A stretch of 6,325 bases of DNA from Lachnospiraceae bacterium UBA6452. GTDB lineage: Bacteria > Bacillota > Clostridia > Lachnospirales > Lachnospiraceae. Below the pieces are notes generated by a model, which was not told where the DNA came from, did no database searches, and saw nothing but the letters and a program-made list of their open reading frames with translations. Numbering within the stretch: the first letter of the stretch is position 1; the number at the start of each line of letters is the position of its first letter. The position numbers were made by a program, and so were the translations under genes. Below are positions 5,861-6,325 of this stretch, piece after piece. Where the stretch lies: positions 1-6,325 of the forward strand of contig DJNY01000054.1 of the NCBI GenBank assembly GCA_002441865.1, in the 5' to 3' direction.

Positions 5861-6325
5861 ATGTCAAAAAAAGCAGAAGTTACCTGTAGTTTTATCGGAC
5901 TCGGTCTGATCGGCGGTTCTATCGCAAAGGCACTGCGTCAGGCATATCCCGAGATGATCTTAAAAGCATATGACAAAGACCCGGACGGTCTATCCCTTGC
6001 CCGGAAAGACGGCGTTATTTCAGAGTCTTATGACGCTCTGACCGATTCTTTTTTTGACTGCGATTATTTGTTTTTGTGTGCACCGGTCAGTGAAAACGAT
6101 CATTTTCTCGGACAGATCCGGCAAAGCCTGCATACAGATACGATCGTGACAGATGTCGGTTCTGTCAAGCAGACAACACATGCGGCGATCGAAAAAGCAG
6201 GTCTCTCTTCTGTCTTTATCGGCGGACATCCCATGGCCGGCAGCGACCGTGTGGGTTTTATCAATTCCAAGGCCGTACTGCTGGAGAATGCCTACTACAT
6301 TCTCACCCCCACGGATTCCGTTCCG
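5861..6325 (+). CDS. tyrA: Prephenate dehydrogenase, N-terminal part (runs off right edge)
   Basis: The first 155 codons are present, in frame to the window end. TyrA oxidatively decarboxylates prephenate to 4-hydroxyphenylpyruvate with NAD(P)+, the committed step of tyrosine synthesis in the cytoplasm. The Rossmann dinucleotide motif is GLGLIGGS (13-20), with a likely cofactor-selecting acidic residue around D38 (AYDKD). The family signatures TDVGSVK (97-103) and GGHPMAGSDRVGF (121-133) follow; the His of the latter motif (H123) is the expected catalytic residue. An AAAGGA ribosome binding site lies eight bases before the ATG, and a consensus promoter lies just upstream. The gene is transcribed divergently from the EF-G-like gene. 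Whether a C-terminal ACT regulatory domain or a fusion partner exists cannot be seen. Confidence 0.94.
   Translation, partial: MSKKAEVTCSFIGLGLIGGSIAKALRQAYPEMILKAYDKDPDGLSLARKDGVISESYDALTDSFFDCDYLFLCAPVSENDHFLGQIRQSLHTDTIVTDVGSVKQTTHAAIEKAGLSSVFIGGHPMAGSDRVGFINSKAVLLENAYYILTPTDSVP

Overview
The window reads as ordinary chromosome from a Gram-positive anaerobe of the class Clostridia, most likely the family Lachnospiraceae. This is inferred from moderate GC, strong GAGG-type ribosome binding sites, consensus sigma-A promoters, a Clostridia-style ZapA, a second EF-G-like GTPase and a LytTR response regulator. I see no mobile element, CRISPR array, tRNA or rRNA, and the genus cannot be named from sequence alone.

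Layout, right to left: the start of tyrA (prephenate dehydrogenase) runs rightward from 5861 off the edge. A 201-bp divergent intergenic region (5660-5860) holds one promoter for each direction and two short dyads. Everything to its left is on the minus strand: an EF-G-like GTPase (5659-3572); a 544-aa three-helix membrane protein with a large exported domain (3521-1887); a LytTR response regulator (1784-1077); a soluble histidine-kinase-like protein (1056-178) that keeps the phospho-acceptor His but appears to have lost the ATP site; and the start of zapA (106 to the left edge).

Five sigma-A-type promoters can be read, all with exactly 17-bp spacers. The minus-strand genes are therefore not one simple operon: the GTPase, the membrane protein, the regulator pair and zapA each have their own promoter, with no clear intrinsic terminator between them. 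Only the regulator and kinase-like gene (20-nt gap, ribosome binding site inside it) look like a tight operon.

The most interesting part is that regulator pair. A canonical REC-LytTR activator is encoded with a membrane-free, catalytically degenerate partner that resembles a Spo0B-type phosphotransferase more than an AgrC-type sensor kinase. This suggests a phosphorelay or docking role with the real sensor elsewhere. The regulator mRNA also carries a leader hairpin abutting its Shine-Dalgarno sequence. The EF-G-like protein has non-standard residues at several GTPase motifs, and the 544-aa membrane protein has no function I can assign.
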